Of a stretch of 51,711 nucleotides of DNA, positions 8,190-15,691 are shown piece by piece. The notes beneath the pieces are model-generated. The model worked only from the letters and a program-made list of their open reading frames with translations. It did not search any database and was not told the DNA's origin. This DNA comes from Halomonas sp. (lineage in GTDB: Bacteria; Pseudomonadota; Gammaproteobacteria; Pseudomonadales; Halomonadaceae): assembly GCF_017515565.1 (NCBI RefSeq), contig NZ_JAFWFN010000062.1:1-51711 (forward strand), given 5' to 3'. The position numbers were made by a program, and so were the translations under genes. How positions within the stretch are numbered: the first letter of the stretch is position 1; each line of letters opens with the position of its first letter.

Positions 8190-10849
8190 AGTTAAAGGAT
8201 TACCAACACGCCTCGCTCGACACACTGAAAGCCTACTTGGAAGAAGCGCGGATTATTGGCCCGCAAGAGGCGTATAAAACAATTACCGAAAAGCCTGAAA
8301 TAGCGGCGCGGCTCCGAGGTTATTCAGCAAAATATAAACCGATCAAAACGCTGCCTAATACGCCTTATGTATGCCTACGCTTACCCACCGGCGGCGGTAA
8401 GACAGTTCTCGCCGCTCACTCAATTGCGGTGGCCAAAGATGCTTGGGTAGAAAAGGACTTCCCCTTAGTGCTGTGGCTTGTTCCCACCAACACCATTCGT
8501 ACGCAAACGGCTGAAGCACTCAAGAACCCTCGGCACCCCTACCGCAAAGCACTGGACGAGGCGTTTGGTGGGCGCGTGCGAATCTTTGATATTGGCGATT
8601 TTACTCACATCAAACCGCATGACCTACGATCCAATCTCTGCGTGGTCGTCGGCACGGTACAAACGCTGCGCGTAAGCAATACCGATGGGCGCAAAGTCTA
8701 TGCCCATAACGAGGAAATGGAGCCACACTTCTCTGCGGTTTCTCCTCAAACGCCAGAGCTGGAGCGCACTGAAAAGGGCAATATTAAATTCAGCTTCGCT
8801 AACCTGATGCACCTGCACCAGCCATTAGTGATCATGGATGAAGCCCATAAGGCTGGCTCCAAGCTCAGCCAAGAAGTTTATGAACGGATTAATCCGACCG
8901 CGCTCATCGAATTCACCGCCACGCCCAAGGTCTTCAACAATCTGCTTCATTCAGTGACCGCCCAGGAGCTGAAAGATGAAGAGATGATCAAGATGCCTGT
9001 GGTGCTGGACGAAGCTGAGACATGGCAAGGAGCGGTTAACTCAGCCATTTTGAAGCGTGCCGAGCTACAAGAGCATGCTGAACGCGACCGAGACGCTTAT
9101 ATTCGCCCTATCGTGCTCTTTCAGGCACAAAAAAAAGGCGAAGAGGTCACCGTGGAGGTGCTGAAGCAGCACCTGATCGACAATGAGAATATTGATCCAA
9201 ATAAAATCGCCGTGGCCACTGGCGCGCAACGTGAATTAGACGGCATCAACCTATTCAAGCCCGATTGCCCTATTGAGTACGTCATCACGATCGAAGCGCT
9301 CAAAGAAGGCTGGGACTGCTCTTTCGCCTATGTTTTCTGCTCGGTGGCTAATATTCGCAGCTCTACCGACGCTGAGCAGCTCTTGGGCCGCGTGCTTCGT
9401 ATGCCTTACGCCCAGAAACGTAAAGAAAAAGTGCTAAATAAATCCTACGCCAAGCTGGTTTCAAAACGCTTTATGGATGCCGCCCACAGCCTTCGGGATA
9501 AGCTCATTGATATGGGCTTTGAAGAGAGCGAGGCAGAGGACAATATCGAAGCTGAACAGCTCGGCCTTGATGATGGGTTGTTTGGACGTCAGCCTCGGCC
9601 CACTCCGACGATGAAAGTCGCTATTCAGGCTAGTCAGGAAGAAGCCAGCAAAATGAACACGGCGGTGCCATCGAAGGTACAAGTGACTTTTGATGAGAGC
9701 GGCAAGAGCCATGTAGAAGTAAAAGGCTTCCTCAAGCCTGAAGAAGCCGACACATTGATCAGCTATGCCCCTGAATCGCTTAAACCCCAGCTTAAGCAAA
9801 GCATCAACGAGCACCACGCTAAATACCAGCACGAGATACCACCTTCACAGAAGGGAGAAACCTTCACGCTGCCTCGCTTGATGGCCCACATGCAGGGGGA
9901 GATGGTATTTGGTGACCCTGATATTTTCATGGAGCAACATGAGTGGTCGCTTGCTGACCACCCTGCTCGCTTGGAAGCGTCCGAATTCAGTATCGTGGAT
10001 ACCACGAACACATTTGAAATTGATTTGGACGGCAATCGCGTGACCATTGGCACTGGCGATGCCGCTGAACAGCTCACCATGAACGTTGAAGTAGACGACT
10101 GGACGCCAAACAGCCTAGTGCAATGGCTAGATCGCAAAATACGTACACCGTGGCTGAGCCAAGCTGAATTACTGGCTTGGCTGAGCGATGTCGTGACCTA
10201 TTTAACACGTGATCGAGAGCTGAGTTTATCGCAGCTGATGCGCTGCAAATTTATTCTCGCTCGCAAGCTGTCTGAAAAAATTCAGGGCTTCCGCCAAGCA
10301 GAGCGTGAGAAAGTCTACCAAGCCAACCTGTTCGGGCCAGACGCCCATGTTGAGGTCTCTTTCGACCAAGGCTTTACCTTCTTCGATGAGATGTATGCGG
10401 GCGTTCCGAAATATCGCGGCACCTATCGGTTCAAAAAGCACTTCATGGGTCCCGACGATGTGCCCGTCTTTGATTCCAAAAAGGTCAATGGCGAGGAAGA
10501 GCAGTGTGCGTTCATGATTGATTCGCACCCGAGGGTAAAATACTGGACACGTAACGTCAGTAGGCACCCAAATTCGTTCTCACTACCGACCTCCACCGAT
10601 AAATTCTATCCAGACTTTGTCGCTCTACTCGACGACGACCGACTGCTTGTCGTGGAATACAAAGGCAAAGACCGAACGCCCGAGGAAAACCGCGATTCAC
10701 GTGAGAAAAACCTCATTGGCCAGCAGTGGGCAAAGGCTTCCAATGGTAAGGCTGTCTTTGTGATGGTCACTATTGAAAAGGGTGATCCGAAAGAAGTGCG
10801 CTTGGCGATTGATGAGGCGCTAAAACTAATAGCGCCTAAAAAAGCATAG
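8186..10849 (+). CDS. res: Type III restriction enzyme, helicase-nuclease subunit (Res)
   Basis: The 887-residue protein has an SF2 helicase core: Walker A LPTGGGKT at 66-73, DEAH at 218-221, TATP at 244-247, and a motif VI-like EQLLGRVLRMP further on. The C-terminal nuclease has a PD-(D/E)xK signature: YPDF with D810, and VVEYKGK with E824 and K826. Res forms a complex with Mod, translocates or slides on DNA using ATP, and cuts when unmodified sites are met. All catalytic motifs are intact, so the system looks functional. Start and stop coupling with mod supports one operon. The next gene is convergent and ends only 5 bases downstream. Confidence 0.94.
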   Translation: MKLKDYQHASLDTLKAYLEEARIIGPQEAYKTITEKPEIAARLRGYSAKYKPIKTLPNTPYVCLRLPTGGGKTVLAAHSIAVAKDAWVEKDFPLVLWLVPTNTIRTQTAEALKNPRHPYRKALDEAFGGRVRIFDIGDFTHIKPHDLRSNLCVVVGTVQTLRVSNTDGRKVYAHNEEMEPHFSAVSPQTPELERTEKGNIKFSFANLMHLHQPLVIMDEAHKAGSKLSQEVYERINPTALIEFTATPKVFNNLLHSVTAQELKDEEMIKMPVVLDEAETWQGAVNSAILKRAELQEHAERDRDAYIRPIVLFQAQKKGEEVTVEVLKQHLIDNENIDPNKIAVATGAQRELDGINLFKPDCPIEYVITIEALKEGWDCSFAYVFCSVANIRSSTDAEQLLGRVLRMPYAQKRKEKVLNKSYAKLVSKRFMDAAHSLRDKLIDMGFEESEAEDNIEAEQLGLDDGLFGRQPRPTPTMKVAIQASQEEASKMNTAVPSKVQVTFDESGKSHVEVKGFLKPEEADTLISYAPESLKPQLKQSINEHHAKYQHEIPPSQKGETFTLPRLMAHMQGEMVFGDPDIFMEQHEWSLADHPARLEASEFSIVDTTNTFEIDLDGNRVTIGTGDAAEQLTMNVEVDDWTPNSLVQWLDRKIRTPWLSQAELLAWLSDVVTYLTRDRELSLSQLMRCKFILARKLSEKIQGFRQAEREKVYQANLFGPDAHVEVSFDQGFTFFDEMYAGVPKYRGTYRFKKHFMGPDDVPVFDSKKVNGEEEQCAFMIDSHPRVKYWTRNVSRHPNSFSLPTSTDKFYPDFVALLDDDRLLVVEYKGKDRTPEENRDSREKNLIGQQWAKASNGKAVFVMVTIEKGDPKEVRLAIDEALKLIAPKKA

Positions 10850-10854
10850 ATCGA

Positions 10855-11565
10855 TCAATAAAAGTAGGGGTTCAGTCCAATGAAATTATCCGTGTTGTCG
10901 TAACAAACAGGGCCATCACACCAGTGGTTGTCCCCTTGCTCTTCATCAATACTTGCCATTTCAAGATGATCTGGGAGTTCGTGATGCAGCACGAGTTCAC
11001 CATCAAGACGGCATTCGTCTGTCATGGGATCACACCAGAGATCGACGTTGTTGGCAAAGCCTTCAGGAGATTCCCATTCACTCCCTGAGCTAGATTCGAT
11101 GGTTGCTTGTTCCTCTCCATAAATGTAAAACGGCGGAAAATCATTGCCTTAAGGTCCGGTGCCACGTCGATAATAGAAGTTCTCGCCTGAAGCGTGACTA
11201 ACAAAGTAGTAGCCGATAGGATAAATACCGCGAACACGACCATCGTGCTCTATAACGCCTACCTCATAACCTTCAGTATCGTTGCAATAACCCTGCCCAC
11301 AGAATACAAAGTCATACATTTCGACTCGTTCAATCTTGTTTTCATAGCCATTAGTAATCCTGACTGGCATTACGCCATCAATACCGACAAGCCTACAATC
11401 GGCACTAGGACAATCGTAGATATCTTTGTATGGCTCTTTCATCGTTGGCAATGGTTCAGCGTAGAACCATTCTTCTTCGTTTGAAAAAGCTACTTCTCCA
11501 AACACCGTTAAAAGCAGACCAACCATCACAATAGCAAACAGCTTTCTACTATTTTCTCTTTTCAT
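10855..11565 (-). pseudogene. Secreted Cys-repeat protein interrupted by an in-frame TAA
   Basis: The frame from ATG 11565 (GGAGA just upstream) encodes a signal peptide (LFAIVMVGLLLTVFGEVAFS) and a first module with Cys pairs CPSADCRL and FCGQGYCND. It ends at a TAA at 11149-11151. Translation in exactly the same frame continues without another stop for 97 codons to a TGA at 10855. That second part carries a matching module, CDPMTDECRL and WCDGPVCYD, with nearly the same spacing between the pairs (29 versus 28 residues). The two halves are therefore an internal duplication of one gene, split by a single nonsense codon. It may be a recent pseudogene, a truncated but working one-module protein (11149-11565), a sequencing error, or a read-through gene. 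Family and function unknown. Confidence 0.7.
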
Positions 11566-11660
11566 CCAGAGTCTCCAAGACATTGATATTTTTAGCTAAG
11601 AATCATAATGACCCCCAGCTTTTCTAACCCATTATTATATCGGTATTAAAAAACAAAACT

Positions 11661-12158
11661 TTATAGCCAACCTATTTCGATAAATGATCGATATCCTGCA
11701 GACCCTACCACCACATGATCAATCACCCGTATATCCATCAACCCAAGCGCCTCTTTCAGCCGCTCAGTAATACGCCGATCTGCATCGCTAGGCTCAGGAT
11801 CACCACTGGGATGGTTATGAACAAGGATCACAGCGGCGGCATTGTAGGCCAGCGCGGCTTTCAGCACTTCGCGTGGGTAAACGCTTGCGGTATCGATGGT
11901 GCCACGAAAAAGCTCTTCGAAACGGATAACGCGATGCTGGCTATCCAGGAATAAGACGCTGAACACCTCATGCTCGTAGTCTTGCAGCAATAATTGCAAG
12001 TGCTCAAATGCTTGCGAGGGTCGGGTAATCTTGCGCCCTTTGGCCAGCTTGCGGCGCGCGAAGCGCTTGGCCATAGTGATGATATCGGTTTCAGTTACGG
12101 GCGAGGTAACGTGGTAGGTACCCGCCACTTCCCCCGCTTTTAGTTTCGAGTGCGTCAT
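11661..12158 (-). CDS. radC: RadC-family JAB/MPN domain protein
   Basis: This 165-residue protein has the RadC JAB domain with the metal motif HNHPSGDPEPSDAD. It is short because it lacks the N-terminal helix-hairpin-helix of chromosomal RadC, as in the island versions YeeS, YkfG and YfjY. The ATG at 12158 is chosen because GGAGG lies five bases upstream; an earlier in-frame TTG overlaps that site. The biochemical role of RadC proteins is unresolved; the island forms travel with anti-restriction and recombination genes. It closes the DUF932-ERF-YqaJ series, separated from YqaJ by a strong terminator-like hairpin. Confidence 0.92.
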   Translation of the reverse strand: MTHSKLKAGEVAGTYHVTSPVTETDIITMAKRFARRKLAKGRKITRPSQAFEHLQLLLQDYEHEVFSVLFLDSQHRVIRFEELFRGTIDTASVYPREVLKAALAYNAAAVILVHNHPSGDPEPSDADRRITERLKEALGLMDIRVIDHVVVGSAGYRSFIEIGWL

Positions 12159-12167
12159 GGTTGCCTC

Positions 12168-12202
12168 CAAAAAAAGAAAACGCCGGGGTGGTGGCCCCGG
12201 CG
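12168..12202 (-). terminator. Terminator/attenuator between yqaJ-like gene and radC
   Basis: On the minus strand a perfect CGCCGGGG/CCCCGGCG stem with a 6-base loop is followed by TTTTCTTTTTTT. It stands right before the radC ribosome binding site, so radC is expressed either by read-through or from its own promoter. Confidence 0.8.
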
Positions 12203-12247
12203 CCTATGTCGTTAATGGTTGATTGGAATATCTGTGAGAGTGAAGTG

Positions 12248-12859
12248 TCACGCGGCCATCACTTGGCTCATTCGCCGCTCCATCTCTTCATGAAAAACGT
12301 CGACCCGCTCAGCGATGGTGCGAATCATGAGGTCGTCTCGGTAGGCTCGCTTGATAAACAGCGGCATACCGGGCCAATAGCTCACAAAGTCGATCCATTC
12401 CCTCTCGCTAACCCACAGTCCACCTTGGCACTGAGCAACGTGTTCGGCGGGAATCTCACCGCTCAGCAGCACCTCTATCTGGAACTTGGGCAATTTGGTT
12501 TTGATTTCCAGCAAGCCGTTATCGCCTACTAGGCTGTCGGGCGAGTAGCCCACGTTGTGATTGATAATAATGCCCACTTCCTGTGGCTCTGGTTCGCCAG
12601 TGGCGTCGCGGTATAGCTCTCTTGCCACGCCTTCTAGCTCATGGCCACGGCGGGTATGCACGTTACCCTGAAACGGTTCAGCCAGTTCGCCAGTAATCCG
12701 CTCGCCAATCAGCTGGTGCATATAAGAAAAGGCCCCGGTGCCAAATCCACCAGGGCCTTTGCCGTTGACCAGCAGCGTTTTTAGCTCCGACATGGTGACG
12801 CGCCCTAAACGCGCCGCCAGCCATTCGGGGGAGCCTTGCTCCATAGTGAGTATCTGCAT
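12248..12859 (-). CDS. YqaJ-family (lambda exonuclease-like) recombination nuclease
   Basis: The 203-residue protein matches the YqaJ/lambda-exonuclease fold: an N-terminal QGSPEWLAARLGRVT segment, a middle part with GHELEGVARELY, the PD-(D/E)xK core (SPDSLVGDNGLLEIKTK, with D and ExK), and the following Gln helix in HVAQCQGGLWV. Such enzymes resect double-strand ends 5' to 3' and hand ssDNA to an annealing protein. The start is the ATG at 12859 with AAGGAGA upstream. It lies 34 bases after the ERF annealase gene, a classical exonuclease-annealase pair. Confidence 0.88.
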   Translation of the reverse strand: MQILTMEQGSPEWLAARLGRVTMSELKTLLVNGKGPGGFGTGAFSYMHQLIGERITGELAEPFQGNVHTRRGHELEGVARELYRDATGEPEPQEVGIIINHNVGYSPDSLVGDNGLLEIKTKLPKFQIEVLLSGEIPAEHVAQCQGGLWVSEREWIDFVSYWPGMPLFIKRAYRDDLMIRTIAERVDVFHEEMERRMSQVMAA

Positions 12860-12893
12860 GAATGTCTCCTTAAGAATTAAGGGGATAGCGCGA

Positions 12894-13676
12894 TTATTTA
12901 ACTGCCCGCTTGGCAAGGGAGGCACGCAGTTTGTCGAAATCTGCCTGAGGCACCTGCACCGCCACTCCGTACTTGCCGCTGAACCATTCCTGGGTCGTGG
13001 CTGGGCATTGGCTGATCAGCCGCTGAATCTGGCCTGCCTGAAACGGTGTCACGAGCCTAACCCCACCGGCAGCGTTGCCATTATCGTCTTGGCCACGTGT
13101 GGTGATGTTAAGCAGTGCGGACAGCACATAACGCTTGCCATAGCTGGTAGACGAGCCGAACGCCTGTACCGCGTTCTTGTTGCCGCTCATATCCGCAGGC
13201 AGCAGCATGCTGGTTTCTTCGCGGTGGCCATCCTTGTGCATTAGCACCCCCGTTACCTGGATACCACGCTCCTGCGTCTGAATACGAAAGCTCACCGCAA
13301 AACCATGCTTCTGCATGATCGGTCGCACGGTATCGACGATATCTTCCAAGGTAGCGTAACAGCCGTTGTTGGTTTTGCCGCGTTCTTCAATGCTGGGCAG
13401 CTCGGTCTGCATTGCTGCCATGGCGGTGCTATAGGCCATCATGGCCTGACGATCCATGACGCGTTCCTGCATTTCAAGAAGTCTTTCGAGCTTGTCGATA
13501 TCGACGTCAGGATTAAGTGCAGCACGCTCGATTACCTGGATGATTGCGGTGCTTTCTGCGGTAGAGGACGACTCAACGGGAGATGCTCGTACAGCGGTGA
13601 TGGCGGCGTCTTTGGTAGTGGTTTGGGCCGTTATCGGACGGGAAGAAGAATTTACCACATTAGAGGATCGTGCCAT
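12894..13676 (-). CDS. ERF-family single-strand annealing protein
   Basis: The 260-residue protein has an N-terminal low-complexity Ser/Thr-rich stretch (about 1-45) and an ERF domain from about 85 to 210: a GCYATLEDIVDTVRPIMQKHGF segment, VTGVLMHKDGH, and the hallmark SSTSYGKRYVLSALLNI followed by an acidic QDDNGN. ERF proteins anneal complementary ssDNA in phage and plasmid recombination. The start is ATG 13676, directly behind GGAGG. It is paired with the YqaJ exonuclease downstream. Confidence 0.88.
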   Translation of the reverse strand: MARSSNVVNSSSRPITAQTTTKDAAITAVRASPVESSSTAESTAIIQVIERAALNPDVDIDKLERLLEMQERVMDRQAMMAYSTAMAAMQTELPSIEERGKTNNGCYATLEDIVDTVRPIMQKHGFAVSFRIQTQERGIQVTGVLMHKDGHREETSMLLPADMSGNKNAVQAFGSSTSYGKRYVLSALLNITTRGQDDNGNAAGGVRLVTPFQAGQIQRLISQCPATTQEWFSGKYGVAVQVPQADFDKLRASLAKRAVK

Positions 13677-13749
13677 GGGGCACCTCCATTGAAACAAGAA
13701 ATGGTGGTGATGCCGTGTAGCCAGGCATCGTTATGAAGTGATCGCGGCA

Positions 13750-13926
13750 TTACTCCGCTAAATGCTGGGCGAGCTCATCGGCTTTAATAGGCACTAGCCA
13801 TACCTCAGCTCGATAAAACGTGCCTTGAGCGCAGACCACGGTGTCAGCGCGGTGGGCATGGTTGGCTATTAGCTCCTCAGTCAGACGCGTTAAAGCAACT
13901 TCAATGGCATGGGAAATAAACGTCAT
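13750..13926 (-). CDS. Small unrecognised protein (58 residues)
   Basis: A short frame with a plausible GAGGTA ribosome binding site starts at ATG 13926. The product is small and mildly acidic, with one Cys and no membrane segment. It sits between the DUF932 and ERF genes on the same strand and just after a terminator-like hairpin. Small accessory genes are common at this place in such cassettes; no function is recognised. Confidence 0.55.
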   Translation of the reverse strand: MTFISHAIEVALTRLTEELIANHAHRADTVVCAQGTFYRAEVWLVPIKADELAQHLAE

Positions 13927-13956
13927 GGCAGTACCTCGCGGCATAAGCCCCACAGC

Positions 13957-13985
13957 AAAACGCCCAGCCTTTGAGGGGCTGGGCG
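13957..13985 (-). terminator. Terminator/attenuator downstream of the DUF932 gene
   Basis: On the minus strand a perfect 8-bp stem (CGCCCAGC/GCTGGGCG, 9-base loop) is followed by TTTT. It lies between the DUF932 gene and the 58-residue ORF. Confidence 0.7.
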
Positions 13986-14065
13986 TCTATGCCGGGGAGA
14001 TGGTGAAGATCATTGGTTTGGAAAATCGCAGTAGGGGGTAGGACGAAGCCCAACAGATCGGTTGG

Positions 14066-15034
14066 TTAGGACACTAAGGCTAACGCGGCATCCAGGGCTT
14101 CCTGCTTGAGTTGGGCGCCTTGGCCGAACCACGCCGAATCCATACGGGTGTCGTTGCTGCGTGCCCGTTTGTCATGATCTACGTACTCGGTCACGGCATT
14201 CAGCAGGCCCCAGGCCGTGTCTTTAGCAGTAACCAAGTGAGAACCTCGACCTTCACCGTGGTAGAGCTTCTGCACTTTATTCAGGGCCCGGTAGTTGGGC
14301 AGCTTAGAGGGATCATCTAACGGCTTCTCAGCCCCACAAATCACCGATTGGAAATAGTGCTGTGCTTCATGATGATCAATCTTGCGTTCTGCCAATGCCT
14401 TCATGCGGTACATGAAGTCATTCCACTGCGAGACAGAAATACCCAGCTGGCTCTTCACCGCACGCGGGTCGAACTCGGAACGGTGTGGCACTTTTACCGC
14501 CTGCGAGGTGCCATCCACGGCAATCTGCAGCGTGTTATTACACACCACCCTTACCGTGGTAGGTGTGGCCATCGTCGCCAAGGTGCCATCACACGAGGTC
14601 GCCAGTAGTAAATAGTCGTTTACTTCATCCTGGCCTTTCAGCGATGTGCTTAAGCCACTACGTGCCAAGGCCCAGAACTTACGACCGCCTTTTAATACCC
14701 CAGCGGTTTCCAGTTCATACCCGGCATATTCGGTGAGGTCCCGGTAGAATTCCAGTATCTCTTCGGGCTGAACCACCTTATAGCGCTGGGACACCACCGA
14801 GAGCGGTACCTTGGTATCGGAGCGGTAGAGCACCTTCTGTTCAGGGAATGAGTGAATGCTGCCCAGGTGGCTTGCGCCTTCGGCAATAAAGCGTACCGGG
14901 GCTTCTTCAATATGCCAGTTCATACCGGCCTGTTGCTGCCAGACTTCTAGCGGTTGATGACGTGAAAGTTGCTGCCCCAGTCCATGCCAAGGGGTATTGC
15001 CAACGTAAGCCATTTGTTCAACGAGATGAGCCAT
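14066..15034 (-). CDS. DUF932 phage/plasmid-like protein
   Basis: The 322-residue protein matches the DUF932 (phage/plasmid-like, TIGR03299) family: it opens with VEQMAYVGNTPWHGLG, a typical start in this family, and continues with the VLYRSDTKVPLSVVSQRYKV region and a VVCNNTL segment. The molecular function is unknown; the genes occur in plasmids, islands and phages beside recombination and anti-restriction genes. The start is ATG 15034 behind AAAGGAG; an earlier in-frame start lacks a ribosome binding site. It is the first large gene of the recombination cassette. Confidence 0.88.
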   Translation of the reverse strand: MAHLVEQMAYVGNTPWHGLGQQLSRHQPLEVWQQQAGMNWHIEEAPVRFIAEGASHLGSIHSFPEQKVLYRSDTKVPLSVVSQRYKVVQPEEILEFYRDLTEYAGYELETAGVLKGGRKFWALARSGLSTSLKGQDEVNDYLLLATSCDGTLATMATPTTVRVVCNNTLQIAVDGTSQAVKVPHRSEFDPRAVKSQLGISVSQWNDFMYRMKALAERKIDHHEAQHYFQSVICGAEKPLDDPSKLPNYRALNKVQKLYHGEGRGSHLVTAKDTAWGLLNAVTEYVDHDKRARSNDTRMDSAWFGQGAQLKQEALDAALALVS

Positions 15035-15084
15035 TACAAACTCCTTTAGGATTTTCAACGTTAATGAGCGCGCACGGCATAGCG

Positions 15085-15106
15085 GCCCGCCCTGAATAAG
15101 GCGGGC
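15085..15106 (-). other. Hairpin between the zinc-ribbon gene and the DUF932 gene
   Basis: GCCCGCC and GGCGGGC form a 7-bp stem with an 8-base loop. There is no U-run, so it may be a processing site or structure rather than a terminator. It is one of several hairpins that separate the genes of this cassette. Confidence 0.45.
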
Positions 15107-15167
15107 AAGCGAATGCGTGTAGAGGTAGTCGTCGTATTAAGCGGTAGAGAGGGCCGCTGATAGGCGG

Positions 15168-15500
15168 TTATTCAGCGTGGGGACGAAAGGTGCAATCACA
15201 GGCACCGCAGGCGTAGTTATCGAGCATTTTCTGATCAATATCATGGCCCAGCTTGGCACCGGCAACACCAAAGGCTGTGCCGCCTAACAACCCGCCAAAT
15301 ACAGCACCGGATAAGCCACCAATCGTAATGCCTGCTGGCCCGACTATTGCGCCGACCAGCGCACCTGCTTTGGCACCACTAAGGGCTCCGGCAGCCCCAG
15401 ACGCAGCCCCGGCGGCGGCCCCAGTGGCACCGCCAACCTTTCTTCCTAGATTGCGAGATATAACATTTGGGGAGCCACACTTTGGACAGTGGGGTGTCAT
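15168..15500 (-). CDS. Small glycine-zipper protein with split zinc ribbon
   Basis: The 110-residue protein starts with a CPKCGSPN knuckle (Cys 5 and 8) and ends with CGACDC, together giving four Cys for one zinc ribbon. Between them is a 65-residue Ala/Gly-rich stretch with GxxxG spacing, as in glycine-zipper membrane segments. It probably inserts in or associates with a membrane while the termini bind a metal. No specific function is known to me. It heads the leftward cassette that continues with DUF932. Confidence 0.7.
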   Translation of the reverse strand: MTPHCPKCGSPNVISRNLGRKVGGATGAAAGAASGAAGALSGAKAGALVGAIVGPAGITIGGLSGAVFGGLLGGTAFGVAGAKLGHDIDQKMLDNYACGACDCTFRPHAE

Positions 15501-15691
15501 GATGATCTTCCTCCATTAGCAGTGAATGGATGCGTATCAAGCCATTCCTGATAGCTTCATGGGGGTAGTATGTGGCTGAGATTTTTTTGAATTAAATCGA
15601 TTAGAACTAATCTTGGCTATAAATTTTTGACCTACCCATAACCGTCAGCCTCCTTCTAGATGAAATAGCAAGCTTTGACTTTTTTAATGGC

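Noticed and set aside
11022-11243. Leftward 73-codon ORF overlapping the broken Cys-repeat gene
   Set aside because: It is a shadow frame. The real coding frame on this strand is the one with paired Cys motifs running from 11565 to 10855.
12161-12532. Rightward ORFs opposite the YqaJ, ERF and DUF932 genes (12161-14608)
   Set aside because: They lack family features and ribosome binding sites, while the opposite-strand frames contain clear conserved domains with good ribosome binding sites.
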